Shown here piece after piece: positions 52,138 through 60,759 of a stretch of DNA of 64,000 nucleotides (within the stretch, counting starts at the first letter, position 1; each line of letters opens with the position of its first letter). The DNA comes from Deltaproteobacteria bacterium (lineage in GTDB: Bacteria; Desulfobacterota; Desulfobacteria; Desulfobacterales; GCA-2748835). The stretch is from contig PDTL01000016.1 in the NCBI GenBank assembly GCA_002748835.1, positions 62,001 through 126,000 on the forward strand, written 5' to 3'. Below the pieces are notes generated by a model. The model was not told where the DNA came from and searched no databases. It saw only the letters and a list, made by a program, of their open reading frames with translations. Made by a program: the position numbers and the translations under genes.

Positions 52138-53925
52138 TCACGACATCCAGAAAAGAAATAAAATAAACAGCCCGGATGCGGCAGCCCCAATCCCCACCGG
52201 CACGGTGCCCGTGGCAAAGGCCGCGTTTACATTGCGGATCAGCTTGGCCCGTTCGTTTTCACTTGTGTTGAACAAGGACACCACGGGAACCAGCAGCGAG
52301 AGGGTCAGAGTGGCCGGTGCATCCTTGGCAAACCGTGCAAGCAGGGACGGCAGCCCCCGGGCAAACACGGTATCACACAGGACATTGATCCTGTTCAGCA
52401 CGCGATCCGCGATCTGGTAAAACCAAACAGCCCCTTTTCGATAAAACCAGTCCGTGTCCAGATGTTCCGCTCTGATCTCGGCCGGATAGATGCCCGAAAG
52501 GATCAGGAGGCAAAAAGCAAGTGCACCGAACATCAAAAGCTGCAGCTGGCCGATCACATGGGCTCCCGTATAGGGTTCGTAATGGGTGGCATATGGCAGC
52601 AGGCTGTACAGGAGATCGAAGTTGATGGCCAGATACACGCAGAGAAACGCCGCCATCCCCATGGCAATCAGCATATTAATCGGTGCCTCTTTGGGCCGAA
52701 GCCCGGAATCATGGCCAAAAAACATGAAAAACGGCACCTTGATACCCGCATGGTGAAACACACCCGCAGACGCAAACTGGAACACCAGCCATACCCAGAT
52801 CAGATTTTCATGGTCTGCCGCAGAAATAATCATCGATTTGCTGACAAATCCGCTGAACAGCGGGAACGCAGATATGGACGCAGCCCCGATAATACAGAAT
52901 AGGCAGGTCAGCGGCATGGTTCGATACAGGCCGCCAAGGTCGGTACACCGCGTCTTTCCCGTCCGTTCCATCACTGCGCCCGCAGACATGAACAAAAGCG
53001 CCTTGTACAGAATATGACAGAACGCATGGGCGGCTGCCCCGTTAATCGCCAGTTCGGATCCAATGCCGATGCCGCAAAGCATGAAACCGACCTGGTTAAT
53101 CAGGCTGTAGGCCAGCACCCTGCGGATATCGTTCTCGAGCACCGCATAGAAAATCGGAAGCGCCGTCATGGCAACCCCCAGCCAGATAAGCAGCGGTGTG
53201 CCCGGAAACATTCGGGCCATGACATACACGGCACTTTTGGTGGTAAATGCACTCAAAAAAACAGCACCGGTTGCGGTGGCTTCCGGATAGGCATCTTTGA
53301 GCCACCCGTGAAGCGGCATCACCGCAGCGTTCACCGCCACGCCCACGAAGATAAACCAGGATGCGGTTGACTCCAGACCGATAAAGCTGAATGTCGTCGA
53401 GCCGGTGGCCCGGATCTGCAGGATAATCCCGGCAAGCAGGGAAAGCCCGCCAAAAATGTGAACCATGACATACCGAAACGCGGCCTGCTGAGATGCGTCT
53501 GTTTTTCGGGCCAGGATGAGAAATGTGGATGCAATGGCCATGAATTCCCAGAACACATACAGGGAAAAAAAGTCGGCTGAAAAGGTGACGCCGATGGCAC
53601 TGCCCGCATAAACCAGTGCCGAGACATGCTGGACCTTATCCCTGACCTTCAGTGAAAAGATGACACCGATGAAGGTGGCAATAATAAAAATCGTACCGAA
53701 TATCCGGCTGAGGCCATCTATCCGTCCGAGAACCAGTTTATAGCCGAAAGCCGTGGTATACTCCCAGTACACCCCGTTCGGTACACTGTAAAGCGTGATA
53801 AAGGCGATCACCGGCAACGCCAGCATGTAGACAGGCCTGAGCCGATCACTAAAAAACGGAATAAAGAGTGCGCCAACAATAAAAATAAGGGCCGGTGGAA
53901 ATGAAAAATCGGGTACTGGATACAT
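52138..53925 (-). CDS. Mrp/NuoLMN-type antiporter subunit (third copy, last gene of the operon)
   Basis: A 595-residue membrane protein with about 14-15 helices and the proton-conducting antiporter core: DFFSLYVFWEFMAIASTFLILAR (helix 5 Glu), MPLHGWLKDAYPEATATGAVFLSAFTTKSAVYVMARMFPG, YSLINQVGFMLCGIGIG and AHAFCHILYKALLFMSAGAV. Such subunits carry protons or sodium in Mrp antiporters, membrane hydrogenases and complex I. The extra C-terminal length recalls NuoL/MrpA. AGGGA precedes the start. Confidence 0.9.
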   Translation of the reverse strand: MYPVPDFSFPPALIFIVGALFIPFFSDRLRPVYMLALPVIAFITLYSVPNGVYWEYTTAFGYKLVLGRIDGLSRIFGTIFIIATFIGVIFSLKVRDKVQHVSALVYAGSAIGVTFSADFFSLYVFWEFMAIASTFLILARKTDASQQAAFRYVMVHIFGGLSLLAGIILQIRATGSTTFSFIGLESTASWFIFVGVAVNAAVMPLHGWLKDAYPEATATGAVFLSAFTTKSAVYVMARMFPGTPLLIWLGVAMTALPIFYAVLENDIRRVLAYSLINQVGFMLCGIGIGSELAINGAAAHAFCHILYKALLFMSAGAVMERTGKTRCTDLGGLYRTMPLTCLFCIIGAASISAFPLFSGFVSKSMIISAADHENLIWVWLVFQFASAGVFHHAGIKVPFFMFFGHDSGLRPKEAPINMLIAMGMAAFLCVYLAINFDLLYSLLPYATHYEPYTGAHVIGQLQLLMFGALAFCLLILSGIYPAEIRAEHLDTDWFYRKGAVWFYQIADRVLNRINVLCDTVFARGLPSLLARFAKDAPATLTLSLLVPVVSLFNTSENERAKLIRNVNAAFATGTVPVGIGAAASGLFILFLFWMS

Positions 53926-53953
53926 GATATCCCTGCTCTTGTGCTATATTTTT

Positions 53954-54274
53954 TTATTGGTCATAGTAGGTTTCGTCACGTTTGATCAGGTGCCGCAGCC
54001 CTTTTGCGATGAAAATCAGCATGACGCATGAAATAAACCCGTAAAAGGCGTAAAACTCGTAAGCATTCCCCAGACAGATATGATCGTGTTTGTGAATAAA
54101 AAAATCCGCCCCGAGAAGCACAACCAGTGAACCATAAAACCCCTTTAAAAACGTACTGACCGTTTTTTTACTGTCGAAAAACCTCAGTTCCTTTTCCCGG
54201 CTGTACAGGTAGACCCATCTGCAGACCAGAAAAAAAAACACTGCTGAAACTGTTGCTGTGAGGACATCGTTCAT
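53954..54274 (-). CDS. Small membrane protein of the antiporter operon, unknown family
   Basis: A 106-residue protein with three hydrophobic segments (about 6-22, 43-60, 74-92). It carries the charged YLYSREKELRFFDSKKTVSTFLKG loop and IHKHDHICLG between helices two and three. I do not recognise a family. AAGGAAGGG precedes ATG. It lies between two antiporter subunit genes and may be an accessory subunit of that complex. Confidence 0.7.
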   Translation of the reverse strand: MNDVLTATVSAVFFFLVCRWVYLYSREKELRFFDSKKTVSTFLKGFYGSLVVLLGADFFIHKHDHICLGNAYEFYAFYGFISCVMLIFIAKGLRHLIKRDETYYDQ

Positions 54275-54309
54275 TGAACCCTTCCTTGCAGGTCACCCAT
54301 GCATGACGG

Positions 54310-54447
54310 TTAAAAAAGATGGATGCCAAAAAGAAACCCGAGATACAGCCAGGCGATCACAAACACCACCCAGAAAGCGGTTCTGTAACCGGGCACAGCT
54401 TCGTGTCCCAGTTCCATCAGCTCTTCTTTTGGAGTCGCTTTTTCCAT
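54310..54447 (-). CDS. 45-residue single-pass membrane protein of the antiporter operon
   Basis: MEKATPKEELMELGHEAVPG leads into one membrane helix (RTAFWVVFVIAWLYLGFLFGIHLF). GGAGG lies 9 bases before ATG 54447. The neighbouring MrpD-like gene ends 5 bases upstream. Size and spacing suggest an accessory subunit. A longer in-frame ORF starts inside the neighbouring gene and is not credible. Confidence 0.7.
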   Translation of the reverse strand: MEKATPKEELMELGHEAVPGYRTAFWVVFVIAWLYLGFLFGIHLF

Positions 54448-54452
54448 AGGAC

Positions 54453-55937
54453 TTATCCTCCGATCAGACCCGCTGCCGTCATTTCCGCCAGTCTCAGAAA
54501 CGGTTGCGGGAAGAAAAACAGTACAACGGAAATCATCGCCGTTAGGCTGAGCGGAACCAGGCACCAGGTCGGCACTTCATCCACCCTATTCTCAAAAAGA
54601 GACGCTTCTTCTGTGCAAAAAAACGCCCTGTAGACGATCGGCAGAAAATAGGCGGCATTCAACAGGGAACTGAACAGAAGAATAAACAGAAAAAACAGCT
54701 GACCGGCCTCGATGGTGCCCAGCACCAGATACCACTTACTGATAAAACCACCGCAGGGCGGCAGACCGATGACACTCAGCGATCCGATGAAAAAAGCGGT
54801 CATGGTGATAGGCATTCGCTTCCCGATCCCCACCATCTCACTGATGTTCTTGATACCGGATGCCGCAAAAATAGCCCCGGCGCAGAAAAAGAGGGTCACT
54901 TTTCCGAATGCATGCATGGCAATATGCAGGATTCCCCCGGTGACCCCCAGGGGAGACAATAGGGCGACCCCCAGAATAATATAGGAGAGCTGGCCGATGG
55001 TCGAAAAGGCCAGCCGACGTTTGAGTCCATCCTGGGAAAGGGCGATGAGCGATGAGGTGATGATGGTAAAAGAAGCAATATAGCAGACCATGGTGTTGAG
55101 ATCAAATGACAGCAGAAACGCGGTTCCGAACACGCCAGTGATTACCCGGGCCACGCAGAACACGCCGACTTTCACGACAGCCACCGCATGAAGCAGCGCA
55201 CTGACCGGTGTCGGTGCGACCATGGCAGCCGGCAGCCAGGAGTGAAACGGCATAACCCCGGCTTTGGCAAAGCCGAACACGAACATGACTAGCAAGACGC
55301 CCGCAGTTCCTCGGCTCACCTGTCCGGCCAGAATTCCATCTGGTGCAAAGGCCAGCGTCCCGGTTTTGGCATAAACGAACAGCAGAGCCGGAAGCACAAG
55401 GGCAATGGAGCCACCCAGGATGTAGAGCAGATATTTCCGCCCAGAGGATCGTGCTTCCCGGTCCTGGTGATGGGTAACCAGGGGGTAGGTGGCAAAGGAG
55501 AGGGCCTCATAAAACAGATAGAGGGTCAGCAGATTGGCGGAAAAAGCCACCCCGATGGTCGCTGACAGGGAAAGGGCGAAAAATGAAAAATACCGGGTCT
55601 GGCTGTGCTCGTCCAAGGTCCGCATGTAACCGATGGAGTAGGCGGAGGTAAGAATCCACAGAAACGAGGCGATCAGGGCGAACAGCAGGCCGAAGGCATC
55701 GACCCTGAACCCGATGGCCACATTCGGCGCCACCTCGACCAGCGTCAGCGAAAGGCACCTGCCGTCCAGCACCACCGGCAGCATGGAGGCGATGACACAA
55801 AACTTTGCCACCGCCGCCACAAAGGTCCAGGTTTCTCTGACATTCGCGTTTCTGCTGGAAACGATGACAGGAACCGCACCCAGAGAGATCAATACTGCCA
55901 GCAGAGGTTTCACCGAAGTTATCATTTCCATGTTCAT
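54453..55937 (-). CDS. Mrp/NuoM-type antiporter subunit (second copy)
   Basis: A 494-residue membrane protein with about 14 helices: DAFGLLFALIASFLWILTSAYSIGYMRTLDEHSQTRYFSFFALSLSATIGVAFSANLLTLYLFYEALSFATYPL (Glu in helix 5), MPFHSWLPAAMVAPTPVSALLHAVAVVKVGVFCVARVI (Lys in helix 7), AFSTIGQLSYIILGVALLSP and HAFGKVTLFFCAGAIF. A proton/cation channel of the Mrp type. No strong ribosome binding site precedes ATG 55937; ATG 55931 is an alternative. Confidence 0.92.
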   Translation of the reverse strand: MNMEMITSVKPLLAVLISLGAVPVIVSSRNANVRETWTFVAAVAKFCVIASMLPVVLDGRCLSLTLVEVAPNVAIGFRVDAFGLLFALIASFLWILTSAYSIGYMRTLDEHSQTRYFSFFALSLSATIGVAFSANLLTLYLFYEALSFATYPLVTHHQDREARSSGRKYLLYILGGSIALVLPALLFVYAKTGTLAFAPDGILAGQVSRGTAGVLLVMFVFGFAKAGVMPFHSWLPAAMVAPTPVSALLHAVAVVKVGVFCVARVITGVFGTAFLLSFDLNTMVCYIASFTIITSSLIALSQDGLKRRLAFSTIGQLSYIILGVALLSPLGVTGGILHIAMHAFGKVTLFFCAGAIFAASGIKNISEMVGIGKRMPITMTAFFIGSLSVIGLPPCGGFISKWYLVLGTIEAGQLFFLFILLFSSLLNAAYFLPIVYRAFFCTEEASLFENRVDEVPTWCLVPLSLTAMISVVLFFFPQPFLRLAEMTAAGLIGG

Positions 55938-55968
55938 GACTCGCTATCGTCTCACAGTAATAAGTCGT

Positions 55969-57483
55969 TCACGACCCGATCTGAGCGGGTATGGCGAAGG
56001 TTATCAGATGTTCTACAAGGGTTCCGGAAAAGAGCCCCAGAATGACCAGGCCGGCAGACACCATGAGAAACACCGCCACCATGCTCACCGGCGCTTCTGC
56101 CATGGGCACAGCGGTTCCGCCATGGCCGTGGCCGCCCCCATGTCCGTGGTTCCCGTCATCAAAGGGTTCATAATGAGCGATCTCGAAAATCCGGAAAAAC
56201 AAGACGGCATTCACAAGACTGGAAAACAAAAGGACAGCCACAAACAGATAATGCCCGGCCGCAATACCGCCGGAAATCAGATACCATTTGCTGAAAAAAC
56301 CACAGGTGGGCGGCACACCGATCATGGACATGCCTGCAATGACGATGCCGATCATGGTATACGGCATTTTTTTAAAAAGCCCCTGAAGCCCGTCGTACCG
56401 GTCGGTTTCCAGTTGGTAGGCGATGAGGCCGGCGCCCATGAACGCGGCCAGGGTCATGGCCGCATCATTGACAATGTGCAGGATGCTGCCTGTCATCCCC
56501 AGGCGGTTGCCCAGCCAGAAGCCGCCGACCATGTAACCAACTTCAGCGATAATGATATAGGTGAGCATCTGCTTGATACGGGTCTGGGACAGGGCCAGAA
56601 TGCCCCCCATAAAGATGGCGATGACGGCCACCCAGACAATGGCCTTCTGCAGGGCGGGAAAGGCGAAGACATAGTCCGGGGTAAACACATAGAGCACCAC
56701 CCTGACCATCACATAGATCGAGACCTTGGTGGTCAGGGCTGCCACGACCCCAATGGCCGGATTGGGCGCATGGGCATAAGCGTTGGGCAGCCATCCATGG
56801 AGCGGGAAAAGGGCCATTTTCAGAAACAGGCCGGTGAGGCAGACAATCAAGGCCAAGAGGACCGTGCCCGATCCGGCAACATGGGGAATGAACCGGGCGA
56901 TATCCGCCATGTTCAGTGTCCCGGTCTGCAGGTACAGGTAGCCCACGCCCAACAGATAGAACGAGGCGCCGATGGTTCCCATGAACAGGTAATTCAAGGC
57001 GGACAGTGCGCTCCGGGGGCTGCCCAGGCCCAGCAGGGCATAGCCGGTCAGGGAGGCGATTTCCAACAGCACATACAGGTTAAACGCGTCACCAGTCGCC
57101 ACCATGCCCACAAGGCCGGCAACAAACAAAATGTACAAGGCATAAAAGGCCGGTGCCTTGGTGCCGAACTCCCGGTCCACCGCAGGTTTGTTACCGATCA
57201 GGTTCAAAAATCCAACAGCGGTGACCACCACCAGGACCAGGCCGCTCAGGGTATCAATGCGGTACTCGATCCCCATGGGCGGCGCCCATCCGGCAAGTGT
57301 GTAGATCACCAGCTTTTCCTGCATCACACGCCCGAGAAGAAGGATGGACGAAACCAGGGAAACACCGAGCGAGGCAACGGAAACGGGAAAGCAGTACGTT
57401 CGGTTGTACCACCCGACAATCACCACCACCAGTGCGGATAACAACGGAACAACAATTACCAATGCCGGAGTGTGCGCTATCAT
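55969..57483 (-). CDS. mrpD: Mrp/NuoN-type antiporter subunit (first copy, MrpD-like)
   Basis: A 504-residue membrane protein with the antiporter core: GDAFNLYVLLEIASLTGYALLGLG (helix 5 Glu), MALFPLHGWLPNAYAHAPNPAIGVVAALTTKVSIYVMVRVVLYVF, LTYIIIAEVGYMVGGFWLG and HIVNDAAMTLAAFMGAGLI. It follows the NuoK-like subunit with an ATGA overlap, the normal MrpC-MrpD order. A His-rich loop (HYEPFDDGNHGHGGGHGHGG) near the C terminus may bind metal; it is not part of the family core. Confidence 0.93.
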   Translation of the reverse strand: MIAHTPALVIVVPLLSALVVVIVGWYNRTYCFPVSVASLGVSLVSSILLLGRVMQEKLVIYTLAGWAPPMGIEYRIDTLSGLVLVVVTAVGFLNLIGNKPAVDREFGTKAPAFYALYILFVAGLVGMVATGDAFNLYVLLEIASLTGYALLGLGSPRSALSALNYLFMGTIGASFYLLGVGYLYLQTGTLNMADIARFIPHVAGSGTVLLALIVCLTGLFLKMALFPLHGWLPNAYAHAPNPAIGVVAALTTKVSIYVMVRVVLYVFTPDYVFAFPALQKAIVWVAVIAIFMGGILALSQTRIKQMLTYIIIAEVGYMVGGFWLGNRLGMTGSILHIVNDAAMTLAAFMGAGLIAYQLETDRYDGLQGLFKKMPYTMIGIVIAGMSMIGVPPTCGFFSKWYLISGGIAAGHYLFVAVLLFSSLVNAVLFFRIFEIAHYEPFDDGNHGHGGGHGHGGTAVPMAEAPVSMVAVFLMVSAGLVILGLFSGTLVEHLITFAIPAQIGS

Positions 57484-57893
57484 TTCGTGTCTGCCTGCTC
57501 TCTGATCTGTTCGTTCAAATCATCCTCTTCCAGCGTACCATAGGCCGCATACACCTTCAGGGCCAGGGCCAGGGCCACACCCAGGGTCGCGACCGATACC
57601 ACGATGGCGGTCAGCATCAGCACATGGGGCAGCGGGTTGATATAGTCGGCAGCCCGGATGGCCGCCGCAGAGGCGTCATGGCCGTGGCCGTGCTGAAGGA
57701 TGGGCAGGGTGCCACCTTTTTTAAATGCTGTTGACACATAAAAAAGGATGATCGATGTCTGGAAGATATTCATGCCGATAATTTTTTTTACAATGTTGGT
57801 TTTGGCAATCATCGCATACAGGCCGAGCATCATCAGGATGACGTAGGCCCAGTAGTTGTATTTACCGATGATAAAATCCAGAAAGCCGTCCAT
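57480..57893 (-). CDS. mrpC: Mrp antiporter subunit C (NuoK-like)
   Basis: A 137-residue membrane protein with three helices and NuoK/MrpC features: YWAYVILMMLGLYAMIAKTNIVKKIIGMNIFQTSIILFYVSTAFK and ALMLTAIVVSVATLGVALALALKVY. ATG 57893 has AAGGG 8 bases upstream; a TTG six bases earlier is also open. It overlaps the next gene as ATGA. Confidence 0.9.
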   Translation of the reverse strand: MDGFLDFIIGKYNYWAYVILMMLGLYAMIAKTNIVKKIIGMNIFQTSIILFYVSTAFKKGGTLPILQHGHGHDASAAAIRAADYINPLPHVLMLTAIVVSVATLGVALALALKVYAAYGTLEEDDLNEQIREQADTK

Positions 57894-57895
57894 AA

Positions 57896-58729
57896 TCAAA
57901 GCCCTTCGTCATGTTTTCCGGATGAGGACAGATTGTAATAGATCCAGATCATCACGGCCATGACCGCCAGGGCCACCCCGACCTCGATCATCAGAATACC
58001 GTGGGATCGTGCCATGACAGGATCCCCCCCCAGCAGCGGCGCCAGGGCACTGTAGTTGAGAAAATCAGCCCCAAAGAGCATACACAGGGCCCCGGTACCT
58101 GCATAGATCAGCACGCCGAGTGCCGCTGACACAGAGGCAAACCGTTCGCTCACCCGGCGGATGGCCCCGCGCAGGTCATGGGTGAGCGCATAGAGAATGA
58201 TGGATGCGCCAAGAATGACGCCACCCTGAAATCCCCCGCCAGGGCTGTGGTGTCCGTGGGCCACGACATAGAGGCCGAAAAGCTGGATAAACGGGATGAT
58301 CAGCCGGGCCGACGTCATGATGATGGTATCATGGGGCGTCCAGTCCGAATCAATCCGTTTGAACACCGCCGAATCCTCGGGCGGCAGTTTCCCCCCTGCT
58401 TCAATGTGAAGGGTCACGCCTGTGGGCAGGTGACGAAATAGCTGGATCTTCGGCTGCCGGTTCCGCCGAACCCGCAACAGAAAAAAGCAGGCAAGGCCGG
58501 CGGAAAAAATGACGGCTGTTTCAAACAGGGTGTCATACCCGCGATAATCCGCCAATACCGCAGAGACCAGGTTCGGGACAGCCATGTCGCTTTCCGCATG
58601 GGTGATATAATACGGAGACAGATGGGTACTCGCCGGCGAATTGACATCGCCCCATCCGGGAAAATCCATTGTATAAAACAGGAACACACCGCCGCACAGC
58701 AGCACTATCAGCAGACCGATCCGTTTCAA
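57896..58729 (-). CDS. mrpB: MbhE-MnhB fused antiporter subunit, TTG start
   Basis: A 277-residue membrane protein fusing two modules. The N-terminal 85 residues resemble MbhE (LLIVLLCGGVFLFYTMDFPGWGDVNSPASTHLSPYYI...VSAVLADYRGYDTLFETAVIFSAGLACFFLLR), which in MrpA forms the C-terminal tail. The rest is MnhB/MrpB: DTIIMTSARLIIPFIQLFGLYVVAHGHHSPGGGFQGGVILGASIILYAL. The frame is open further upstream inside the previous gene, but AAGGAGG 8 bases before TTG 58729 and the TTGA overlap with the previous stop place the start there. Confidence 0.85.
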   Translation of the reverse strand: MKRIGLLIVLLCGGVFLFYTMDFPGWGDVNSPASTHLSPYYITHAESDMAVPNLVSAVLADYRGYDTLFETAVIFSAGLACFFLLRVRRNRQPKIQLFRHLPTGVTLHIEAGGKLPPEDSAVFKRIDSDWTPHDTIIMTSARLIIPFIQLFGLYVVAHGHHSPGGGFQGGVILGASIILYALTHDLRGAIRRVSERFASVSAALGVLIYAGTGALCMLFGADFLNYSALAPLLGGDPVMARSHGILMIEVGVALAVMAVMIWIYYNLSSSGKHDEGL

Positions 58730-58971
58730 TCCTTGGTCCTCCTTGTGGTATGAAACACCGCAGCAACACAGAAAACCGTACTGACCCCCGCCCCGACAGA
58801 CGCTTCCGTGAATGCCACATCCACCGCCCCCATCACGGCCCACAGCAGGCACATCATAAAACTGTAGGCGCCGAACACAATGGCAGCCCCCAGCAGGTCC
58901 CGAACGGTCAGCGCACCAATACCGCAAATAATGACCAGTGTGAGCACGACAAATTCAATCTGCCAGATCAT
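58726..58971 (-). CDS. MbhD/DUF4040-type antiporter subunit
   Basis: An 81-residue membrane protein with three helices: VVLTLVIICGIGALTVRDLLGAAIVFGAYSFMMCLLWAVMGAVDVAFTEASVGAGVSTVFCVAAVFHT. This is the MbhD module (DUF4040), also a piece of the MrpA C terminus. ATGA overlap with the previous gene and TTGA overlap with the next. Confidence 0.88.
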   Translation of the reverse strand: MIWQIEFVVLTLVIICGIGALTVRDLLGAAIVFGAYSFMMCLLWAVMGAVDVAFTEASVGAGVSTVFCVAAVFHTTRRTKD

Positions 58972-59315
58972 GCGTCACCCCTTCTGGTTTTAGATTTTCG
59001 CCAGGGACGCATCCCCGCCCGCATGCCCGCATCCACAATAGCATGCGTCGCCGTGGGGCTGGTCAGAAAAACAAATACGAAAATCAAGAGAATTTTGATC
59101 CCTGTAAGCAGAGAACTCATTGAAAAATGATGAAATATCGCGAAAACAGCCAGGCCGATCATCGAGAGAATCAGCCCCATGGTGTCGAGCATCCCCGCCG
59201 CATGGAGCCGAGAGTAAAAATCAGGCAACCGAAGTATGCCGATCGACCCTCCGAGAAAAAATACAAAGCTGAGCATAAGAAGCGCGACCGTCACGATCGT
59301 AATGAGCATATCCAT
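58968..59315 (-). CDS. mrpG: Mrp antiporter subunit G
   Basis: A 115-residue protein with three helices: MLITIVTVALLMLSFVFFLGGSIGILRLPDFYSRLHAAGMLDTMGLILSMIGL is the MrpG/PhaG signature (G-x-GILRLPDFYSRLHA). The C-terminal tail is basic. ATG 59315 has GGAG 9 bases upstream; a longer ORF lacks a good start. Confidence 0.92.
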   Translation of the reverse strand: MDMLITIVTVALLMLSFVFFLGGSIGILRLPDFYSRLHAAGMLDTMGLILSMIGLAVFAIFHHFSMSSLLTGIKILLIFVFVFLTSPTATHAIVDAGMRAGMRPWRKSKTRRGDA

Positions 59316-59390
59316 ATAGCATCTCCATTGACAGGAAAGGGAAACCCGCCTGGCCCGTTCCAGCACCCCACCATAAGGCAGTGCGGCTGG

Positions 59391-59681
59391 TTAGCGTTTC
59401 CCCTCATCTGCCAGACCTTTTCGTTTCTGGAAATACCGGGCCGCTGCCAGCACCGCGATAAAGTTCAGCATGGCATAGGCGAGCGCAATATCGACAAACA
59501 TATCCACCCGCTCGTAGATCAGACCGATCAGAATCAGCAGCACGGTGGTCTTGGTGCCGATGGCATTGACGCCCATCATCCGGTCCAGTACAGTGGGCCC
59601 CGCCACTGCACGGTAAAGTGGAATTATCATGAGAAGGGCAAGCGCTACGCCGCAGATGCCGAAAAACGTTTCCACATGCAT
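59391..59681 (-). CDS. mrpF: Mrp antiporter subunit F
   Basis: A 96-residue protein with three helices: LMIIPLYRAVAGPTVLDRMMGVNAIGTKTTVLLILIGLIYERVDMFVDIALAYAMLNFIAVLAAARY. The R-x-x-GPT-x-DR motif is the MrpF core. GGGAG lies 9 bases before ATG. Confidence 0.94.
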   Translation of the reverse strand: MHVETFFGICGVALALLMIIPLYRAVAGPTVLDRMMGVNAIGTKTTVLLILIGLIYERVDMFVDIALAYAMLNFIAVLAAARYFQKRKGLADEGKR

Positions 59682-59687
59682 AACCGA

Positions 59688-60227
59688 CTACTCCCTGAAC
59701 ACGTGTTGGATCCGCGCTTCCATTTCTCCGGGAAGACCTTTTGCGGATGCATCATAAAGGGCATGAACGGCAAAATCGCCAAACACGGTCGCCTGTATCG
59801 TAATGGTACCGGGCGTCAGGGTGATCGAGTTGGCAAAGGTTAAAATCGCCATATCGCTTTTCAGACCGGACCGGAACCGGACAATCTGCGGATTGATCCG
59901 CTCGTGCAGGCGGGGACTGAACACCAATGCCAGCACCTGAAAGTTGCAGATCACAATCTGAGACATCAGCCAGGGGATATAGCCGATAAACCGGATCCAC
60001 TTCCCGGCTACACCATCGAAATTTCCAGAACCAAAGAGCAGGTCGCTGGAAATAAAAGAGACGATCCCGCATGAAACAACACCCAGCGTGAGGTGGAACC
60101 GATCAAAACGACCAGAGAGGATCGCCCATATCACCAACAACACGCCAAAGGTTACGAGAAATGCGACGGGATGCACACTCCGGAATTTCACCGGTTTTAC
60201 CTGAGGAGCTGCCTCCTGCTGCGTCAT
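59688..60227 (-). CDS. mrpE: Mrp antiporter subunit E
   Basis: A 179-residue membrane protein: RSVHPVAFLVTFGVLLVIWAILSGRFDRFHLTLGVVSC followed by VLALVFSPRLHERINPQIVRFRSGLKSDMAILTFANSITLTPGTITI. The MNH-E signature RFRSGLKSD...ANSITLTPGT is complete. GGAGG lies 8 bases before ATG 60227; an ATG 15 bases upstream is less likely. It is the first gene of the antiporter operon. Confidence 0.93.
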   Translation of the reverse strand: MTQQEAAPQVKPVKFRSVHPVAFLVTFGVLLVIWAILSGRFDRFHLTLGVVSCGIVSFISSDLLFGSGNFDGVAGKWIRFIGYIPWLMSQIVICNFQVLALVFSPRLHERINPQIVRFRSGLKSDMAILTFANSITLTPGTITIQATVFGDFAVHALYDASAKGLPGEMEARIQHVFRE

Positions 60228-60324
60228 GTTATTCACCTCCACCCCATGGATCTCCGGAACTCCGCAGGACCGCGGTTCCGCATCAATTCAGAACAATTGA
60301 GATAACCACCCTTTTACAAAGCAA

Positions 60325-60353
60325 GAACTATCTCTCATACGCCTCAATGTCAA
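60325..60353 (-). promoter_or_regulatory. Possible promoter of the antiporter operon
   Basis: On the minus strand a consensus -35, TTGACA, is at 60348-60353. The best 17-base-spaced -10, TAGTTC (60325-60330), is poor; GATAGT would need a 15-base spacer. Nothing else promoter-like is seen between mrpE and the transposase remnant. Confidence 0.3.
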
Positions 60354-60438
60354 GAGGTATTGCACAATCCCCCAGGGTAGCCGCATTTGGAAATCAAACG
60401 TTCAGGATTTTCAACAAGAAATCATTGTCCCATCCGGC

Positions 60439-60735
60439 CTAAGCCGTTTGGCCTTGATGCTTTTTTTTACAGAAGTTTCTCTTACCATCAACGGCGACGA
60501 TTTCCCCATTGATCAACTGGCTGATTGATTGTACCCACTCCATAAAGCAGGCTTTAAACGCTTTGGGATCGATTCTGGCAAAGACCCGCTCGAAGGTATC
60601 CGCAGAGGGAATTCAATGCGGCAGTTTCAAAAACTTCTTGAACCATTCATGGCTGGCTTGACCGAATTCGTAAATATGAGCGAAGCTGTCAGGGTTACAA
60701 ATTGCCGCACATACAGATAGCAATTTGAATAAACA
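60439..60735 (-). pseudogene. ISAs1-type transposase remnant
   Basis: Minus-strand translation gives LLSVCAAICNPDSFAHIYEFGQ, then FLKLPH-stop-IPSADTFERVFARIDP and NGEIVAVDGK. This is the N-terminal half of an ISAs1/IS4-like transposase. The TGA at 60613-60615 replaces the Gly of the family motif LPNGIPSHDTF, a one-base change from GGA. The frame ends in TAG at 60439-60441 and the rest of the transposase, including the remaining catalytic residues, is missing. No terminal inverted repeats are evident. The 60228-60438 stretch between it and mrpE is otherwise empty apart from the possible promoter. Confidence 0.75.
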
Positions 60736-60759
60736 CCATGCTCCTCTCAATCACAGTAT

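Noticed and set aside
55714..57441. A 575-codon open frame on the plus strand
   Set aside because: It is antisense to the mrpD-like genes, has no ribosome binding site and low-complexity composition rich in Gly, His and Gln. It is a codon-bias shadow of the minus-strand genes.
58730..58927. Longer MnhB reading frame starting at 58927
   Set aside because: This part overlaps the MbhD-like gene and translates into an implausible Cys/Gly-rich sequence. The TTG at 58729 with AAGGAGG fits better.
60613..60615. Selenocysteine codon in the transposase remnant
   Set aside because: The family has Gly here, a one-base change from GGA to TGA; no SECIS-like hairpin follows at the right place, and the gene is truncated.
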